Position numbers and translations under genes: made by a program. From assembly GCA_003221695.1 (NCBI GenBank), contig QHSX01000049.1, positions 1-64,000 of the forward strand: a DNA stretch of 64,000 nt. The letters run 5' to 3'. Numbering within the stretch: the stretch's first letter is position 1; each line of letters opens with the position of its first letter. Origin of the DNA: Candidatus Rokuibacteriota bacterium. Lineage in GTDB: Bacteria > Methylomirabilota > Methylomirabilia > Rokubacteriales > CSP1-6. The notes beneath the pieces are model-generated. The model worked only from the letters and a program-made list of their open reading frames with translations, was not told the origin of the DNA and did not search any database. Below, piece after piece: positions 43,619-54,241 of the stretch.

Positions 43619-45867
43619 TGGCAAAGCGATCGCTCGTGGTGGTGGAATCGCCGACGAAGGTGAAGACGATCCAGAAGTATCTGAATTCGAGCTTCATCGT
43701 CAAAGCATCGATGGGCCACGTGCGTGATCTGCCGAAGTCGCAACTCGGTGTCGATCCCAAGAAGGGCTTCAAGCCGAAGTACGTGGTCTCACCGAGCAAG
43801 AAGAAGGTCCTCGACGAGCTGAAGAAGGCGGCCCTGAAGGCCGACGCTCTCTACGTGGCGACGGACCCCGACCGCGAGGGTGAAGCGATCGGCTGGCACC
43901 TGGCCCAGGAGCTCGACGTCGACAAGAAGAATGTTTACCGCATCGCCTTCAACGAGATCACCGAGCGCGCGGTCAAAGCGGCGTTCGCCAAGCCCGGGCG
44001 CATCGACCTCAAGAAGGTGGACGCGCAGCAGGCGCGTCGCGTTCTCGACCGCCTCGTGGGTTACAGCCTCTCGCCGCTCCTCTGGGACAAGGTCCAGCGC
44101 GGGCTCTCGGCGGGTCGGGTGCAGTCGGTGGCGGTCCGCCTGATCGTGGACCGCGAGCGCGAGATCCAGGTGTTCGTTCCCGTCGAATACTGGTCGCTCC
44201 ATGCACGGCTCGCGGCCACGCTGCCGCCCGAGTTCGTCGCGACCCTTAAAGAGGTCGGTGGCGAGAAGGTGTCGCTGCCGAACGAGGACGCGACGCGTGC
44301 CCTCATGGCGTCGCTCGACGGCGCCCCCTTCGTCGTCCGCGCGGTCACGCGCGGGGAGCGCCGACGCAATCCGGCGCCGCCGTTCATCACCTCGACCCTG
44401 CAGCAGGAGGCGGGCCGCAAGCTCGGCTTCAGCGCCAAGAAGACGATGACGATCGCCCAGCAGCTGTACGAGGGCGTCGACGTCGGCACCGAGGGTCCCG
44501 TCGGGCTCATCACCTACATGCGGACCGACTCGGTGCGCGTCGCGCGCGAGGCGCAGGAGGAGGCGCGCGGCTGGATCGTGGCGCGTCTCGGCCGCGACTT
44601 CGTGCCGGACGCGCCGCCCGCCTACCGTTCACGGGGGAGCGCGCAGGAGGCGCACGAGGCGGTCCGCCCCTCTGACGTGGGGCGCGAGCCCAAGGACGTG
44701 ACGCGCTTCCTCGGCCGGGATCAGCTCGCCCTCTACCGGCTCATCTGGGAACGCTTCCTGGCGAGCCAGATGATGCCCGCCGTCTACGACACGGTGACGG
44801 CGGACATCGACGCGGGGCGCTGTCTCTTCCGTGCGCAGGGCTCGACGCTGCGGTTCAAGGGCTTCACCGCGGTGTACGAGGAGAGCCGCGAGGACGAGAC
44901 CGCGCCCGTCGAGGAGGACCCGGAGAGCGCGATCCCCCAGCTCCAGGAGGGCGAGGTGTTGCGGCTCCGAGTCCTCGAGCCCAAGCAGCACTTCACACAG
45001 CCGCCGCCCCGGTACACCGAGGCTGCCCTCATCAAGGCCCTGGAGGAGCTCGGGATCGGCCGGCCCTCCACGTACGCCTCGATCCTTGGCACCATCATCA
45101 ACGACCGCGGATACGTGCGCCGCGAGCGGCGGGCGCTCGTGCCCACGGAGCTCGGGATGGCGGTGACGGACAAGCTGAAACCGTACTTCCCGGAGATCAT
45201 GGACGTCGAGTTCACGGCGCAGATGGAGGACCACCTCGACAAGATCGAGGAGGGCGAGCGCACGTGGGTCGAGACCGTCAGGGAGTTCTACGAGCCGTTC
45301 AAGCGCGACCTGGCGCGGGCGAAGAAGGAGATGGCGAGCGAGAAGGCGGGCGAGCCGGCCGGCGAGGCGTGCCCCGAGTGCGGCGCGGAGCTGCTCCGGC
45401 GCCGCGGACGGTTCGGCATGTTCCTGGCGTGCTCGACCTATCCCGATTGTCGATACACGCGGGATCTGAAGGGCGGCGAGCGGGCGGAGGAGCAGCCGAC
45501 CGACGAGACGTGCCCGACCTGCGGGAAGCCCATGGTCATCAAGCACGGGCGCTTCGGGAAGTTTATCGCGTGCTCGGGCTACCCGGAGTGCAAGACGACG
45601 AAGCCGGTGACGCTCGGCATCGCGTGCCCGGAGCCGGGATGCCCGGGCCAGCTCGCCGAGCGCCGCTCGCGGCGGGGCCGCACCTTCTACGGATGCTCGG
45701 CGTACCCGAACTGCAAATTCGTCGTCTGGCAGCGGCCCGTCCCGGAGCCGTGTCCGAAGTGCGCCGCACCGTTCACGACCGAGCGTGCCGTCCGCGGCCG
45801 CGTGCTGCGGCGGTGCGTCAAGGCGGGATGCGACTTCGAGCGGGAGGCCGAGACCTCGGTGGCATGA
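43618..45867 (+). CDS. topA: DNA topoisomerase I
   Basis: A 749-residue type IA topoisomerase relaxing negative supercoils. The TOPRIM domain starts SLVVVESPTKVKTIQKYL with ATDPDREGEAIGWHL. The catalytic Tyr is in GLITYMRTDS (about residue 300). The C-terminus has four zinc-ribbon modules: CPECGAEL, CPTCGKPM, CPEPGCPG and CPKCAAPF with their distal Cys pairs. GTG 43618 is chosen because AAGGAGA lies five bases upstream and the product begins at the TOPRIM strand. Confidence 0.96.
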   Translation: MAKRSLVVVESPTKVKTIQKYLNSSFIVKASMGHVRDLPKSQLGVDPKKGFKPKYVVSPSKKKVLDELKKAALKADALYVATDPDREGEAIGWHLAQELDVDKKNVYRIAFNEITERAVKAAFAKPGRIDLKKVDAQQARRVLDRLVGYSLSPLLWDKVQRGLSAGRVQSVAVRLIVDREREIQVFVPVEYWSLHARLAATLPPEFVATLKEVGGEKVSLPNEDATRALMASLDGAPFVVRAVTRGERRRNPAPPFITSTLQQEAGRKLGFSAKKTMTIAQQLYEGVDVGTEGPVGLITYMRTDSVRVAREAQEEARGWIVARLGRDFVPDAPPAYRSRGSAQEAHEAVRPSDVGREPKDVTRFLGRDQLALYRLIWERFLASQMMPAVYDTVTADIDAGRCLFRAQGSTLRFKGFTAVYEESREDETAPVEEDPESAIPQLQEGEVLRLRVLEPKQHFTQPPPRYTEAALIKALEELGIGRPSTYASILGTIINDRGYVRRERRALVPTELGMAVTDKLKPYFPEIMDVEFTAQMEDHLDKIEEGERTWVETVREFYEPFKRDLARAKKEMASEKAGEPAGEACPECGAELLRRRGRFGMFLACSTYPDCRYTRDLKGGERAEEQPTDETCPTCGKPMVIKHGRFGKFIACSGYPECKTTKPVTLGIACPEPGCPGQLAERRSRRGRTFYGCSAYPNCKFVVWQRPVPEPCPKCAAPFTTERAVRGRVLRRCVKAGCDFEREAETSVA

Positions 45868-46742
45868 GCGACCCGCTGGCGGCGTACCTGAAGTATCTGA
45901 CACTCGAGAAGGACGCGTCGCCCCACACGCTCCGGAGCTACCGGAGCGATCTGCGAGAGTTCCAGGCGTTCGTCGGGCCCGACACGCCGCTCGGCGAGGT
46001 CGACGGTCGGGCGGTGCGCGCGTACCTGGCACATCTCTGCGCCCGCGGCCTCGACGGGGCGTCCGTCGCCCGGAAGCTCGCCGCGCTACGGAGCTGGTTC
46101 CGTTTCCTCGTCCGGCGGGGGAGGCTTGCCCGGAACGTGGCCCGTGACGTCCGCGCCCCGCGCCTCGGGCGGAAGCTCGTGTCGTTCCTGCCGATCGACG
46201 AGGCGCAGGTGCTGGTCGAGGGCAAGGCGGTCGGCGGCGCCGCGCGCGAGCGGGACGTGGCGATTCTGGAGCTCCTGTACGCGACGGGGCTGCGCGTGTC
46301 CGAGCTGGTCGGCCTGGACGGCGAGGACGTGGACCGAGCGGGACAAACCGTGCGCGTGCTGGGCAAGGGGCGGAAGGAACGGATCGTCCCCTTCGGCCGC
46401 CGGGCCGCCCGCGCCCTCGACGCCTACCTCGGGCAGCGCGCAGAGCGGCGCGGGCCTCTCTTCACGAACCACCGGGGCGGCCGACTCTCGGTCCGAGCGA
46501 TCCATGCGATCGTGCGGAGGAGCGCCGCCGCGTCGGGTATCGTGCGGCGGGTGAGCCCGCACACCCTCCGTCACACCTTCGCGACGCACCTGCTCGACGC
46601 GGGCGCCGACCTCCGGGTCATCCAGGAGCTCCTCGGCCACAGCCGGCTCAGTACGACCCAGCGCTACACCCACGTGGGCGCCGACCAACTCATGCGCGTC
46701 TACGACGCCGCGCACCCGCGCGCCCGCGGCGCCTCCGCGTGA
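45864..46742 (+). CDS. xerC: tyrosine recombinase XerC
   Basis: A 292-residue site-specific recombinase resolving chromosome dimers at dif. N-terminal SAM-like domain with [18 protein letters not shown]. The catalytic domain has the full R-K-H-R-H-Y set: [47 protein letters not shown]. It overlaps topA by ATGA. The conserved housekeeping context and complete length separate it from mobile-element integrases. Confidence 0.94.
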   Translation: MSDPLAAYLKYLTLEKDASPHTLRSYRSDLREFQAFVGPDTPLGEVDGRAVRAYLAHLCARGLDGASVARKLAALRSWFRFLVRRGRLARNVARDVRAPRLGRKLVSFLPIDEAQVLVEGKAVGGAARERDVAILELLYATGLRVSELVGLDGEDVDRAGQTVRVLGKGRKERIVPFGRRAARALDAYLGQRAERRGPLFTNHRGGRLSVRAIHAIVRRSAAASGIVRRVSPHTLRHTFATHLLDAGADLRVIQELLGHSRLSTTQRYTHVGADQLMRVYDAAHPRARGASA

Positions 46743-47278
46743 TGCTGGCACCCGTTCACGCGACGACCGTCGTCGCGGTCCGCCACCGCGGCCAGGTGGC
46801 CCTCGCCGGTGACGGCCAGGTCTCGATCGGGAACACGATCGTGAAGGCGGGCGCCAAGAAGGTGCGCAAGCTGTACCACGACCGTGTGCTGGCCGGCTTC
46901 GCCGGCACCGCCGCCGACGCCTTCACGCTCTTCGCGCGCTTCGAGAGCCGGCTCGAGGAGCACCGGGGCAACCTCGCGCGGGCCGCGGTGGAGGTCGCCA
47001 AGGACTGGCGCACCGACCGCGTCCTCCGGCGGCTCGAGGCGCTCCTCGCGGTCGCCGACGGCGAGCACTCGTTTATCATCTCGGGCAACGGTGACGTCAT
47101 CGAACCCGACGACGGGCTCATCGGCATCGGCTCGGGCGGCCCGTACGCGCTCGCGGCGGCCCGGGCGCTCGTCGCGCACTCGGACCTGGACGCCAAGGGG
47201 ATCGTGACCGAGGCGATGCGCGTCGCCGCCGCGATCTGCGTGTTCACCAACGACCACATCAGCGTGGAAGTCCTGTGA
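46742..47278 (+). CDS. hslV: HslV, ATP-dependent protease proteolytic subunit
   Basis: A 178-residue N-terminal nucleophile hydrolase. Removal of seven residues (MLAPVHA) would expose the catalytic Thr8 in [46 protein letters not shown] and [12 protein letters not shown]...[15 protein letters not shown] are canonical. ATG 46742 within the TGATG junction is taken as start. It forms the proteolytic core with HslU, whose gene overlaps it by GTGA. Confidence 0.96.
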   Translation: MLAPVHATTVVAVRHRGQVALAGDGQVSIGNTIVKAGAKKVRKLYHDRVLAGFAGTAADAFTLFARFESRLEEHRGNLARAAVEVAKDWRTDRVLRRLEALLAVADGEHSFIISGNGDVIEPDDGLIGIGSGGPYALAAARALVAHSDLDAKGIVTEAMRVAAAICVFTNDHISVEVL

Positions 47279-48636
47279 GTCAGCAGCTGACGCTCACCCC
47301 GGCGCAGATCGTCACCGAGCTCGACCGCTACATCGTCGGCCAGGAGCGGGCGAAGCGTGCGGTCGCGATCGCGCTGCGCAACCGCTGGCGCCGGCAGAAC
47401 CTGCCCCCCGAGCTGCGCGACGAGGTCGCGCCGAAGAACATCATCATGATCGGCCCGACCGGCGTCGGGAAGACCGAGGTCGCCCGGCGGCTCGCGAAGC
47501 TCGCCCAGGCCCCGTTCCTGAAGGTCGAGGCCTCCAAGTACACCGAGGTCGGTTACGTGGGGCGTGACGTGGAGTCGATGATCCGCGACCTCACCGAGCT
47601 GTCGGTGAACATGGTCAAGGCCGAGATGATGGCGCGTGTGCAGGAGCGGGCCGAGCAGCTCGCCGAGGATCGCCTCCTCGACCTCCTGCTGCCGCACCGG
47701 ACGCCCGAGCCCTTCTCGTCGGGCTCGCTCGAGGAGGTCACGCCCGACGCCTCGCGCGAGACCACGAAGGACAAGCTCCGGGTCCAGCTCCGGGCGGGCC
47801 GGCTCGACGAGCGGATGGTCGAGCTCGAGACGCAGCAGCAGGCGATGCCGATGATCGAGGTCCTCTCCGGTCAGGGCATGGAGGAGATGGGGCTCCACCT
47901 GAAGGACATGCTGTCGAACATTCTGCCGAGCCGGACCAAGCGGCGGCGGGTGCGGATCGCCGAGGCCCGGCGCCTTCTCGTCCAGGAGGAGGCGCAGAAG
48001 CTCGTCGACATGGAGGAGGTCGTGGCCCAGGCGATCCGACGGACCGAGAACTCGGGGATCATCTTCCTCGACGAGCTCGACAAGATCGCCGGGCGCGAGG
48101 CGGGCCACGGCCCCGACGTCTCCCGCGAGGGCGTCCAGCGGGACCTGCTCCCCATCGTGGAGGGTTCGGCGGTCACGACCAAGTACGGGATCGTGCGCAC
48201 CGACCACGTCCTCTTCATCGCGGCCGGCGCCTTCCACGTCGCCAAGCCCTCGGACCTCATCCCCGAGCTCCAGGGACGCTTCCCGATCCGCGTCGAGCTC
48301 GACCCCTTGACGCGCGAGGATTTCGTCCGCATCCTGACGGAACCTCAGAACGCGCTGATCACGCAGTACACAGAGCTCCTCCGGACGGAGCAGGTGACGC
48401 TCCGGTTCACGCCGGATGCGGTGGAGGCGATCGCGGAGATCGCGATGAGGGTGAACGCGAGCACGGAGAACATCGGCGCCCGGCGGCTCTACACGATCAT
48501 GGAGCGGCTGCTGGAGGAGATCTCGTTCAACGCGCCGGACATGCCCGGCAAGGAGTTGACCATCGACGCCGGCTACGTCTCGGGACGCCTGAGCGACATC
48601 ACGCGCGACCAGGACCTGTCGAGGTACATTCTGTGA
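47275..48636 (+). CDS. hslU: HslU, ATPase subunit of HslUV protease
   Basis: A 453-residue AAA+ unfoldase. Walker [10 protein letters not shown] (Lys66), Walker [14 protein letters not shown], sensor region [12 protein letters not shown], and the intermediate I-domain between them (about 110-240). The C-terminal residues SRYIL are the HslV-activating tail. Starts at GTG 47275 and ends 19 bases before argB. Confidence 0.97.
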   Translation: MSQQLTLTPAQIVTELDRYIVGQERAKRAVAIALRNRWRRQNLPPELRDEVAPKNIIMIGPTGVGKTEVARRLAKLAQAPFLKVEASKYTEVGYVGRDVESMIRDLTELSVNMVKAEMMARVQERAEQLAEDRLLDLLLPHRTPEPFSSGSLEEVTPDASRETTKDKLRVQLRAGRLDERMVELETQQQAMPMIEVLSGQGMEEMGLHLKDMLSNILPSRTKRRRVRIAEARRLLVQEEAQKLVDMEEVVAQAIRRTENSGIIFLDELDKIAGREAGHGPDVSREGVQRDLLPIVEGSAVTTKYGIVRTDHVLFIAAGAFHVAKPSDLIPELQGRFPIRVELDPLTREDFVRILTEPQNALITQYTELLRTEQVTLRFTPDAVEAIAEIAMRVNASTENIGARRLYTIMERLLEEISFNAPDMPGKELTIDAGYVSGRLSDITRDQDLSRYIL

Positions 48637-48655
48637 CGGCCGGCGAGGCGCGTCG

Positions 48656-49519
48656 ATGACCGACCCGCGGCGGGCGGAGGTGCTCCTCGAGGCGCTCCCG
48701 TACATCCGGGAGTTCCGGGGAAAGACCGTCGTCATCAAGTACGGCGGCGCCGCCATGGAGCGCGCGGACCTCAAGGAGCCGTTCGCGCTCGACGTGATCC
48801 TGCTCCGCTTCGTGGGCATCAAGCCGGTCATCGTCCACGGCGGCGGCCCGCAGATCGGCGCCCTCATGAAACGGCTCGGCAAGGAGCCCCGGTTCGTGGG
48901 AGGCATGCGGGTGACCGACGAGGAGACCGTCGAGATCGTCGAGATGGTCCTGGTCGGCAAGATCAACAAGGCGATCGTCGGTCTGATCGACCACCACGGC
49001 GGGAAGGCGGTGGGGCTCTCGGGCAAGGACGCGGGGCTGCTGCGGGCGCGGCGGCGGCCGCACCGGCTCGCGAACGGCGAGGAGGTGGACATCGGTCTCG
49101 TGGGCGAGGTCGAGACGGTGAACACGGAGCCGATCCGGCTCCTCGAGGACGCCGGGTTCATCCCGGTCATCGCGCCGGTGGGCGTGGGCGCGCGGGGTGA
49201 GACCTACAATATCAACGCGGATCTGGTCGCCGGCGAGATCGCCGCGGCGCTTTCTGCCGAGAAGCTGATCCACCTCACGGACGTTCAGGGGATTCTCGAC
49301 AGCGAGCAGCGTCTGATCAGCACGCTGAGCCGCAAGGAGGCCGAGCGGCTCATGTCGGCGGGGGTGATCGAGGGCGGGATGCTGCCGAAGGTCGAGTCGT
49401 CGTTGCGGGCGCTCGAGGGCGGAACCTCGAAAGCGCACATCATCGACGGCCGGGTCCTGCACGCCATCCTGCTCGAGCTGTTCACGCGCGAGGGCATCGG
49501 GACCGAGATCGTCCTCTAG
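48656..49519 (+). CDS. argB: acetylglutamate kinase
   Basis: A 287-residue amino-acid kinase, second step of arginine synthesis. VIKYGGAAM, IVHGGGPQI, the ATP-site INADLVAGEIAAAL and GGMLPKVES are conserved. The N-terminal helix (EVLLEALPYIREF) suggests the arginine-sensitive hexameric form. It opens an argB-argD-argF-argG run; argC, argJ and argH are not here. Confidence 0.96.
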   Translation: MTDPRRAEVLLEALPYIREFRGKTVVIKYGGAAMERADLKEPFALDVILLRFVGIKPVIVHGGGPQIGALMKRLGKEPRFVGGMRVTDEETVEIVEMVLVGKINKAIVGLIDHHGGKAVGLSGKDAGLLRARRRPHRLANGEEVDIGLVGEVETVNTEPIRLLEDAGFIPVIAPVGVGARGETYNINADLVAGEIAAALSAEKLIHLTDVQGILDSEQRLISTLSRKEAERLMSAGVIEGGMLPKVESSLRALEGGTSKAHIIDGRVLHAILLELFTREGIGTEIVL

Positions 49520-49534
49520 GGAAGGGCGCGCGCC

Positions 49535-50728
49535 ATGGATACCAGAGAGCTCCTGGAGTGGGCGGCGAAGTACCACACCCCGAACTACGCGCGGGCTCCC
49601 ATCTGCCTCGTCCGCGGCGACGGCGTCCGCGTGTGGGACTCCGAGGGCAAGGAGTACCTCGACTTCGGTGCGGGGATCGCGGTCGCCTCGCTGGGCCACT
49701 GCCACCCGCGCGTGACCGGCGCCATCCGCGAGGCGGCGGCGACGCTGCTTCACGTGTCGAATCTCTACCACACGGCGCCCCAGATCCACCTGGCGAAGCT
49801 CCTGTCCGACCACTCCTTCGCCGACCGGGTCTTCTTCTGCAACTCGGGGGCCGAGGCGAACGAGGCCGCGCTCAAGCTCGCGCGCAAGTACGCAAAGGAG
49901 CGGCACGCGTCGGACCGGTACGAGATCATCGCCACGCACAACTCTTTCCACGGCCGGACCTTCGCCACCGTGGCGGCCACCGGCCAGGAGAAGTACCGCC
50001 ACGGCTTCGAGCCGCTCGTGCCCGGCTTCAAGCACGTGCCGTACAACGACCTCGGCGCGATGGAACGCGCGCTCGACAACCGCACGGCGGCGATCATCGT
50101 CGAGCCGATCCAGGGGGAAGGGGGCGTCCACGTCCCCGACGACGACTACCTGCCCGGGCTCCGGAAGCTCTGCGACGAGTCGGGCGCGCTCCTGATCCTT
50201 GACGAGATCCAGACCGGGGTGGCCCGGACGGGCCGGCTCTGGGCGTACGAGCACTCGGGGATCGAGCCCGACATCATGACCCTCGCCAAGGCCCTCGCCA
50301 ACGGCGTCCCGATCGGCGCGATGCTCGCGCGCGAGGAGGTCGCCCGTGCGCTTGGGCCGGGCACGCACGGTTCGACGTTCGGCGGTACGCCGTTCGTCAG
50401 CTCCGTCGCCCTCGCGACGCTCCAGACGGTGATCGGCGAGAAGATCGCCGAGCGCGCGGCGCGGATGGGACGGCGCCTCATGGACGGTCTCCGGCACGTG
50501 GCGCAGGGAGCCGTGGGGATCCGCGAGGTGCGGGGGCGGGGCCTGCTCATCGGGGTCGAGCTCGATCGGCCGGTGAGCCCCATCGTGGACGCGTGCCGGG
50601 ACGCCGGGGTGCTCGTGCTGTCGGCGGGCGAGAAGGTGCTGCGTCTCGCGCCGCCCCTGATCGTCGACGAGCGCGACTGCGACCGGGCGCTCGCGGTCCT
50701 CTCCACGGTGCTCCGGCCCGCGGCATGA
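49535..50728 (+). CDS. argD: acetylornithine aminotransferase
   Basis: A 397-residue class III PLP aminotransferase. The N-terminus is NYARAPICLVRGDGVRVWD. Conserved are DFGAGIAVASLGHCHP, NSGAEANEAALKLARKY, HNSFHGRTFATV, LDEIQTGVARTGR and the PLP Lys in TLAKALANGVPIGAM (about Lys252). It ends in an ATGA overlap with argF. Family members also take succinyl-diaminopimelate; arginine context favours ArgD. Confidence 0.95.
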   Translation: MDTRELLEWAAKYHTPNYARAPICLVRGDGVRVWDSEGKEYLDFGAGIAVASLGHCHPRVTGAIREAAATLLHVSNLYHTAPQIHLAKLLSDHSFADRVFFCNSGAEANEAALKLARKYAKERHASDRYEIIATHNSFHGRTFATVAATGQEKYRHGFEPLVPGFKHVPYNDLGAMERALDNRTAAIIVEPIQGEGGVHVPDDDYLPGLRKLCDESGALLILDEIQTGVARTGRLWAYEHSGIEPDIMTLAKALANGVPIGAMLAREEVARALGPGTHGSTFGGTPFVSSVALATLQTVIGEKIAERAARMGRRLMDGLRHVAQGAVGIREVRGRGLLIGVELDRPVSPIVDACRDAGVLVLSAGEKVLRLAPPLIVDERDCDRALAVLSTVLRPAA

Positions 50729-51651
50729 TGCGTCACTTCCTCACGTCGGCGGACGTCACGCGCGACGGCGCGCTCGGGCTGTTCCAGCTCGCGGCCGACC
50801 TCAAGCAGCGCTGGAAGGCGGGGCGGCGCGGCGCGCCGCTCGCCGGACGGACGCTGGCGCTGATCTTCGAGAAGCCGTCGCTTCGGACGCGCGTCACCTT
50901 GGAAGTCGGGATCGTCCAGCTCGGCGGACGCGCCGTCCACCTCTCGGGCGCCGAGATCGGCCTGGGCACGCGCGAGTCCGTCCCGGATGTGGCCCGGAAC
51001 CTCTCGCGTTGGGTGGACGGCATCGCCGCGCGCGTCTACGCTCACGCGACGGTCGAAGCCCTCGCGGAGAACGCGACGGTGCCGGTCATCAACGGCCTCT
51101 CCGACTTCGAGCACCCCTGTCAGGCGCTCGCCGACTTCTTCACGCTGTGGGAGCGCGGCCTCGACTTCGGCGCGATGCGGCTCGCGTGGATCGGCGACGG
51201 CAACAACGTCTGCCACTCCGTGATTCGCCTGGGCGCCCTGCTCGGCGCGTCGGTGGTGGTCGCGTGCCCGCCCGGCTACGAGCCCGACCCGCGCGTCGTC
51301 GACGCGATCCGCCGGCACGGTGGCCGGCTCGAGATCACCGAGGATGCGCGAAAGGCGGCGACCGGCGCCGACGTCATCTACACCGACGTGTGGACGAGCA
51401 TGGGACAGGAGGCGGAGCGGACGCGGCGCCAGGAGGCGTTCAGCCGCTATCAGGTCAACGAGACGATCGTCGGGTTTGCCAAGCCCGCGGTGCTCGTGAT
51501 GCACTGCCTGCCAGCGCACCGGGGTGAGGAGATCACCGACGCCGTGCTCGACGGGCCCCACGCGGTCGTGCTCGAGCAGTCGGAGAACCGGCTCCACGCC
51601 CAGAAGGCGGTCATCCTGACGTTGCTGGGAGGCGCGCTCGACGATGTCTAG
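50725..51651 (+). CDS. argF: ornithine carbamoyltransferase
   Basis: A 308-residue enzyme forming citrulline. The carbamoyl-phosphate loop is [14 protein letters not shown], with [12 protein letters not shown], the ornithine-side DVWTSMGQE, and [14 protein letters not shown]. Two ATGs (50725, 50728) are possible; the first overlaps the argD stop. Its 3' end overlaps argG by 8 bases. Confidence 0.95.
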   Translation: MMRHFLTSADVTRDGALGLFQLAADLKQRWKAGRRGAPLAGRTLALIFEKPSLRTRVTLEVGIVQLGGRAVHLSGAEIGLGTRESVPDVARNLSRWVDGIAARVYAHATVEALAENATVPVINGLSDFEHPCQALADFFTLWERGLDFGAMRLAWIGDGNNVCHSVIRLGALLGASVVVACPPGYEPDPRVVDAIRRHGGRLEITEDARKAATGADVIYTDVWTSMGQEAERTRRQEAFSRYQVNETIVGFAKPAVLVMHCLPAHRGEEITDAVLDGPHAVVLEQSENRLHAQKAVILTLLGGALDDV

Positions 51652-52852
51652 CCCCAAGCGTGTTGTCCTCGCGTACTCGGGCGGCCTCGATACCTCGGTC
51701 ATCCTTCGCTGGCTGATCGAGCGCTACCGCTGCGAGGTCGTCGCCTTCTGCGCCGACCTCGGGCAGGGCGAGGAGCTGATCCCCATCCGCGAGAAGGCGC
51801 TCCGGACCGGCGCGTCGGCCGTACACGTCGTGGACCTGCGCGAGCGCTTCGTCCGCGATTTCATCTTCCCGATGCTGCGCGCCAACGCCGTGTACGAGGG
51901 TGCCTACCTCCTCGGAACCTCGATCGCGCGCCCGCTTATCGCCGCGGCGCAGGTGGAGCTCGCGGCGACGGAGGGGGCGGATACGGTCGCCCACGGCGCG
52001 ACGGGAAAGGGCAACGACCAGGTCCGCTTCGAGCTGACCTACGCCGCGCTGGCGCCCCACCTCCGCGTGATCGCCCCGTGGCGCGAGTGGGAGCTCACCT
52101 CGCGCAGCGCGCTGATCGAGTTCGCGAAGCGCTACGACATCCCGGTGCCGGTGACGCCCGAGCGCCCGTACAGCACCGACCGCAACCTCTTCCACTGCTC
52201 CTACGAAGGCGGGGTGCTCGAGGACCCGTGGGCCGAGCCGCCGGCGAAGATGTTCCAGCTCACCCAGGATCCCGAGGCGGCGCCCGACGTGGGCGTGCCC
52301 GTCGAGATCGATTTCGAGCGGGGCGACCCGGTGGCGGTGGGCGGCGAGCGGCTCGGCCCCGTCCCGCTGCTCACCCGCCTCAACCGTCTGGGCGGCGAGC
52401 ACGGGATCGGGCGCGTCGACCTCGTCGAGAATCGGTTCGTCGGAATGAAGTCACGGGGCGTGTACGAGACGCCCGGCGGCACCATCCTGCACGTCGCACG
52501 CCGGGCGCTCGAGTCGCTCACGCTCGACCGCGAGATGCTCCACCTGCGCGACGCCCTCGTGCCGCGCTACGCCGAGATGATCTACTACGGCTTCTGGTTC
52601 TCGCCCGAGCGCCAGGCGCTCCAGACCTTGATGGACGAGTGCTCGCGGGACGTCACCGGCACGGTGCGGCTCAGGCTCTATAAGGGCAACGTCAGCGTCG
52701 TCGGCCGACGCTCCCCGCGCTCCCTCTACCGGACCGACTTCGCCACGTTCGAGGCGGACACAGTCTACCGTCAGCGGGACGCCGAGGGGTTCATCGCCCT
52801 GAACGCGCTCCGCCTCAAGATCCGGGCCCTCCGCGACCGCACCGGTCCCTAG
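51644..52852 (+). CDS. argG: argininosuccinate synthase
   Basis: A 402-residue ATP-pyrophosphatase enzyme joining citrulline and aspartate. [18 protein letters not shown] is the PP-loop; [32 protein letters not shown] and [17 protein letters not shown] are conserved. It starts 8 bases before the argF stop. argH does not follow; instead there is a 50-base gap and a comB-like gene. Confidence 0.97.
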   Translation: MSSPKRVVLAYSGGLDTSVILRWLIERYRCEVVAFCADLGQGEELIPIREKALRTGASAVHVVDLRERFVRDFIFPMLRANAVYEGAYLLGTSIARPLIAAAQVELAATEGADTVAHGATGKGNDQVRFELTYAALAPHLRVIAPWREWELTSRSALIEFAKRYDIPVPVTPERPYSTDRNLFHCSYEGGVLEDPWAEPPAKMFQLTQDPEAAPDVGVPVEIDFERGDPVAVGGERLGPVPLLTRLNRLGGEHGIGRVDLVENRFVGMKSRGVYETPGGTILHVARRALESLTLDREMLHLRDALVPRYAEMIYYGFWFSPERQALQTLMDECSRDVTGTVRLRLYKGNVSVVGRRSPRSLYRTDFATFEADTVYRQRDAEGFIALNALRLKIRALRDRTGP

Positions 52853-52902
52853 TGCGGTCCCGTGCGGCGAGTGGCCGAGACTCGTTGGAGGCTCCCTAGA
52901 CC

Positions 52903-53634
52903 GTGCGCATCGACGTCGTGCTCACCGCCGACGCGGTGGCCCCCGGGCAGCTCGACGGCACCGCTGCGCTCGTCGTCGACGTGCTGCGGGCCTCGACGAC
53001 CATGATCACCGCGCTCGCCCACGGCTGCCTCTCGATCACGCCGGTCGCCGACCCGGCCGAGGCCCGGCGCCTGGCAGCGGCCGAGGGACCCGACGGTGCC
53101 CTCGCCGCGGGTGAGCGCCGCGGCGAGCCGGTTCCCGGTTTCGACCTCGGCAACTCACCCGTCGAGTTCGCGCTCGAGCGTGTCCGCGGCCGGGCCGTCT
53201 ACTTCACGACCAGTAACGGCACCCGGGCACTTCTCGCGGCGCGCCAGGCACGGGCGGTGGGGGTGGCCGCCTTCGTCAACCTGAGCGCCGCGGCGCGCTG
53301 GGCGGCCGGGCACGGGCTGGACGTCGTCGTCGTGTGCGCCGGCGAGCGGGGTGGACGCTCGCTCGAAGACCACGCGTGCGCCGGCCTTCTCGTGGAGAAG
53401 ATCCGGGCCGCCGCTCGGCGCGCCGCGCCGAGCCCGGCGGCGCTCGCGGCGCTCGCCGTGGGCCGGCGCTACGCCGGGGACGTGACGCGTCTGCGGGACC
53501 ACTCGCCCTGGGCGCGGCGGCTGGTCGCCGCCGGACGGGGCGCCGACGTCACCGCGTGCCTGCGCCTGGACACGACCGCACTCGTCCCGGTCTACCTCCC
53601 GAGCGTTGACAAGGTCGTTCCCGGATGCGGATAA
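52903..53634 (+). CDS. comB: ComB-like 2-phosphosulfolactate phosphatase family protein
   Basis: A 243-residue protein with the ComB family blocks: VVDVLRASTTMITAL, AGERRGEPVPGFDLGNSP, YFTTSNGTRAL and CAGERGGRSLEDHACAG. ComB hydrolyses 2-phosphosulfolactate in coenzyme M synthesis in methanogens, but bacterial homologues are widespread without that pathway and their substrate is uncertain. GTG start with GGAGG about 12 bases upstream. No comA or comC lies nearby. The pgsA promoter is embedded in its 3' end. Confidence 0.85.
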   Translation: MRIDVVLTADAVAPGQLDGTAALVVDVLRASTTMITALAHGCLSITPVADPAEARRLAAAEGPDGALAAGERRGEPVPGFDLGNSPVEFALERVRGRAVYFTTSNGTRALLAARQARAVGVAAFVNLSAAARWAAGHGLDVVVVCAGERGGRSLEDHACAGLLVEKIRAAARRAAPSPAALAALAVGRRYAGDVTRLRDHSPWARRLVAAGRGADVTACLRLDTTALVPVYLPSVDKVVPGCG

Positions 53635-53635
53635 T
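53606..53635 (+). promoter_or_regulatory. promoter of the pgsA-plsY-gpsA operon
   Basis: A consensus TTGACA (53606-53611) and GATAAT (53630-53635) with an 18-base spacer lie inside the last codons of the comB-like gene. Predicted start is near 53642, 30 bases before pgsA. Confidence 0.65.
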
Positions 53636-53671
53636 ACTCCCGCCATTCGGCGTTGTGGACGGAGCCGCTGC

Positions 53672-54241
53672 GTGAATCTTCCCATCGGGCTGACCCTGAC
53701 GCGCATCGTCGCGGTGCCGCTGCTCATCGTGTTCCTGATCTCCTCGTCGCGCGTCCACGCGGTGATCGCCGCGGCCATCTTCATCCTGGCCGCGATGACC
53801 GACTGGGCCGACGGGGTGGTGGCGCGCCGGCGCAACCAGGTGACGACGCTCGGTACGCTCCTTGACCCGATCGCCGATAAGCTGCTCGTCGCTGCCGCGC
53901 TCGTCTCGCTCCTGGCGATCGACAAGATCGAGGCGTGGATCGTCGTGGTGATCGTCGGGCGCGAGCTCGCGGTGACCGGGCTTCGCGCCGTCGCGGCCTC
54001 CGTCGGGGTGATCGTGCCCGCCTCGCGCCTCGCGAAGTGGAAAACGGTGAGCCAGTACGTGGCGATCACGATGCTGATCATCGAGAAGGGGTTCGATCCG
54101 CCCCGTTTCCACATCGCCGCGGCCACCGTCCTCTGGGTGGCCCTCGGCTTGACCGTCAGCTCGGCGGTGGACTACTTCTACCGGTTCTTCCGCAAGGCCG
54201 ACTACCGCGCGATTGTGCCGGGCGAAGAACGCTGGTCGTGA
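53672..54241 (+). CDS. pgsA: CDP-diacylglycerol-glycerol-3-phosphate 3-phosphatidyltransferase
   Basis: A 189-residue membrane enzyme of phosphatidylglycerol synthesis. Start GTG 53672 gives NLPIGLTLTRIVAVPLL, the usual opening. The CDP-alcohol signature is DWADGVVARRRNQVTTLGTLLDPIADK. About five membrane helices. The stop overlaps plsY (GTGA). It shares substrate supply with gpsA and plsY. Confidence 0.94.
   Translation: MNLPIGLTLTRIVAVPLLIVFLISSSRVHAVIAAAIFILAAMTDWADGVVARRRNQVTTLGTLLDPIADKLLVAAALVSLLAIDKIEAWIVVVIVGRELAVTGLRAVAASVGVIVPASRLAKWKTVSQYVAITMLIIEKGFDPPRFHIAAATVLWVALGLTVSSAVDYFYRFFRKADYRAIVPGEERWS

Noticed and set aside
45864-46742. Mobile-element integrase
   Set aside because: Full-length XerC in the conserved topA-hslV context, so a housekeeping recombinase.
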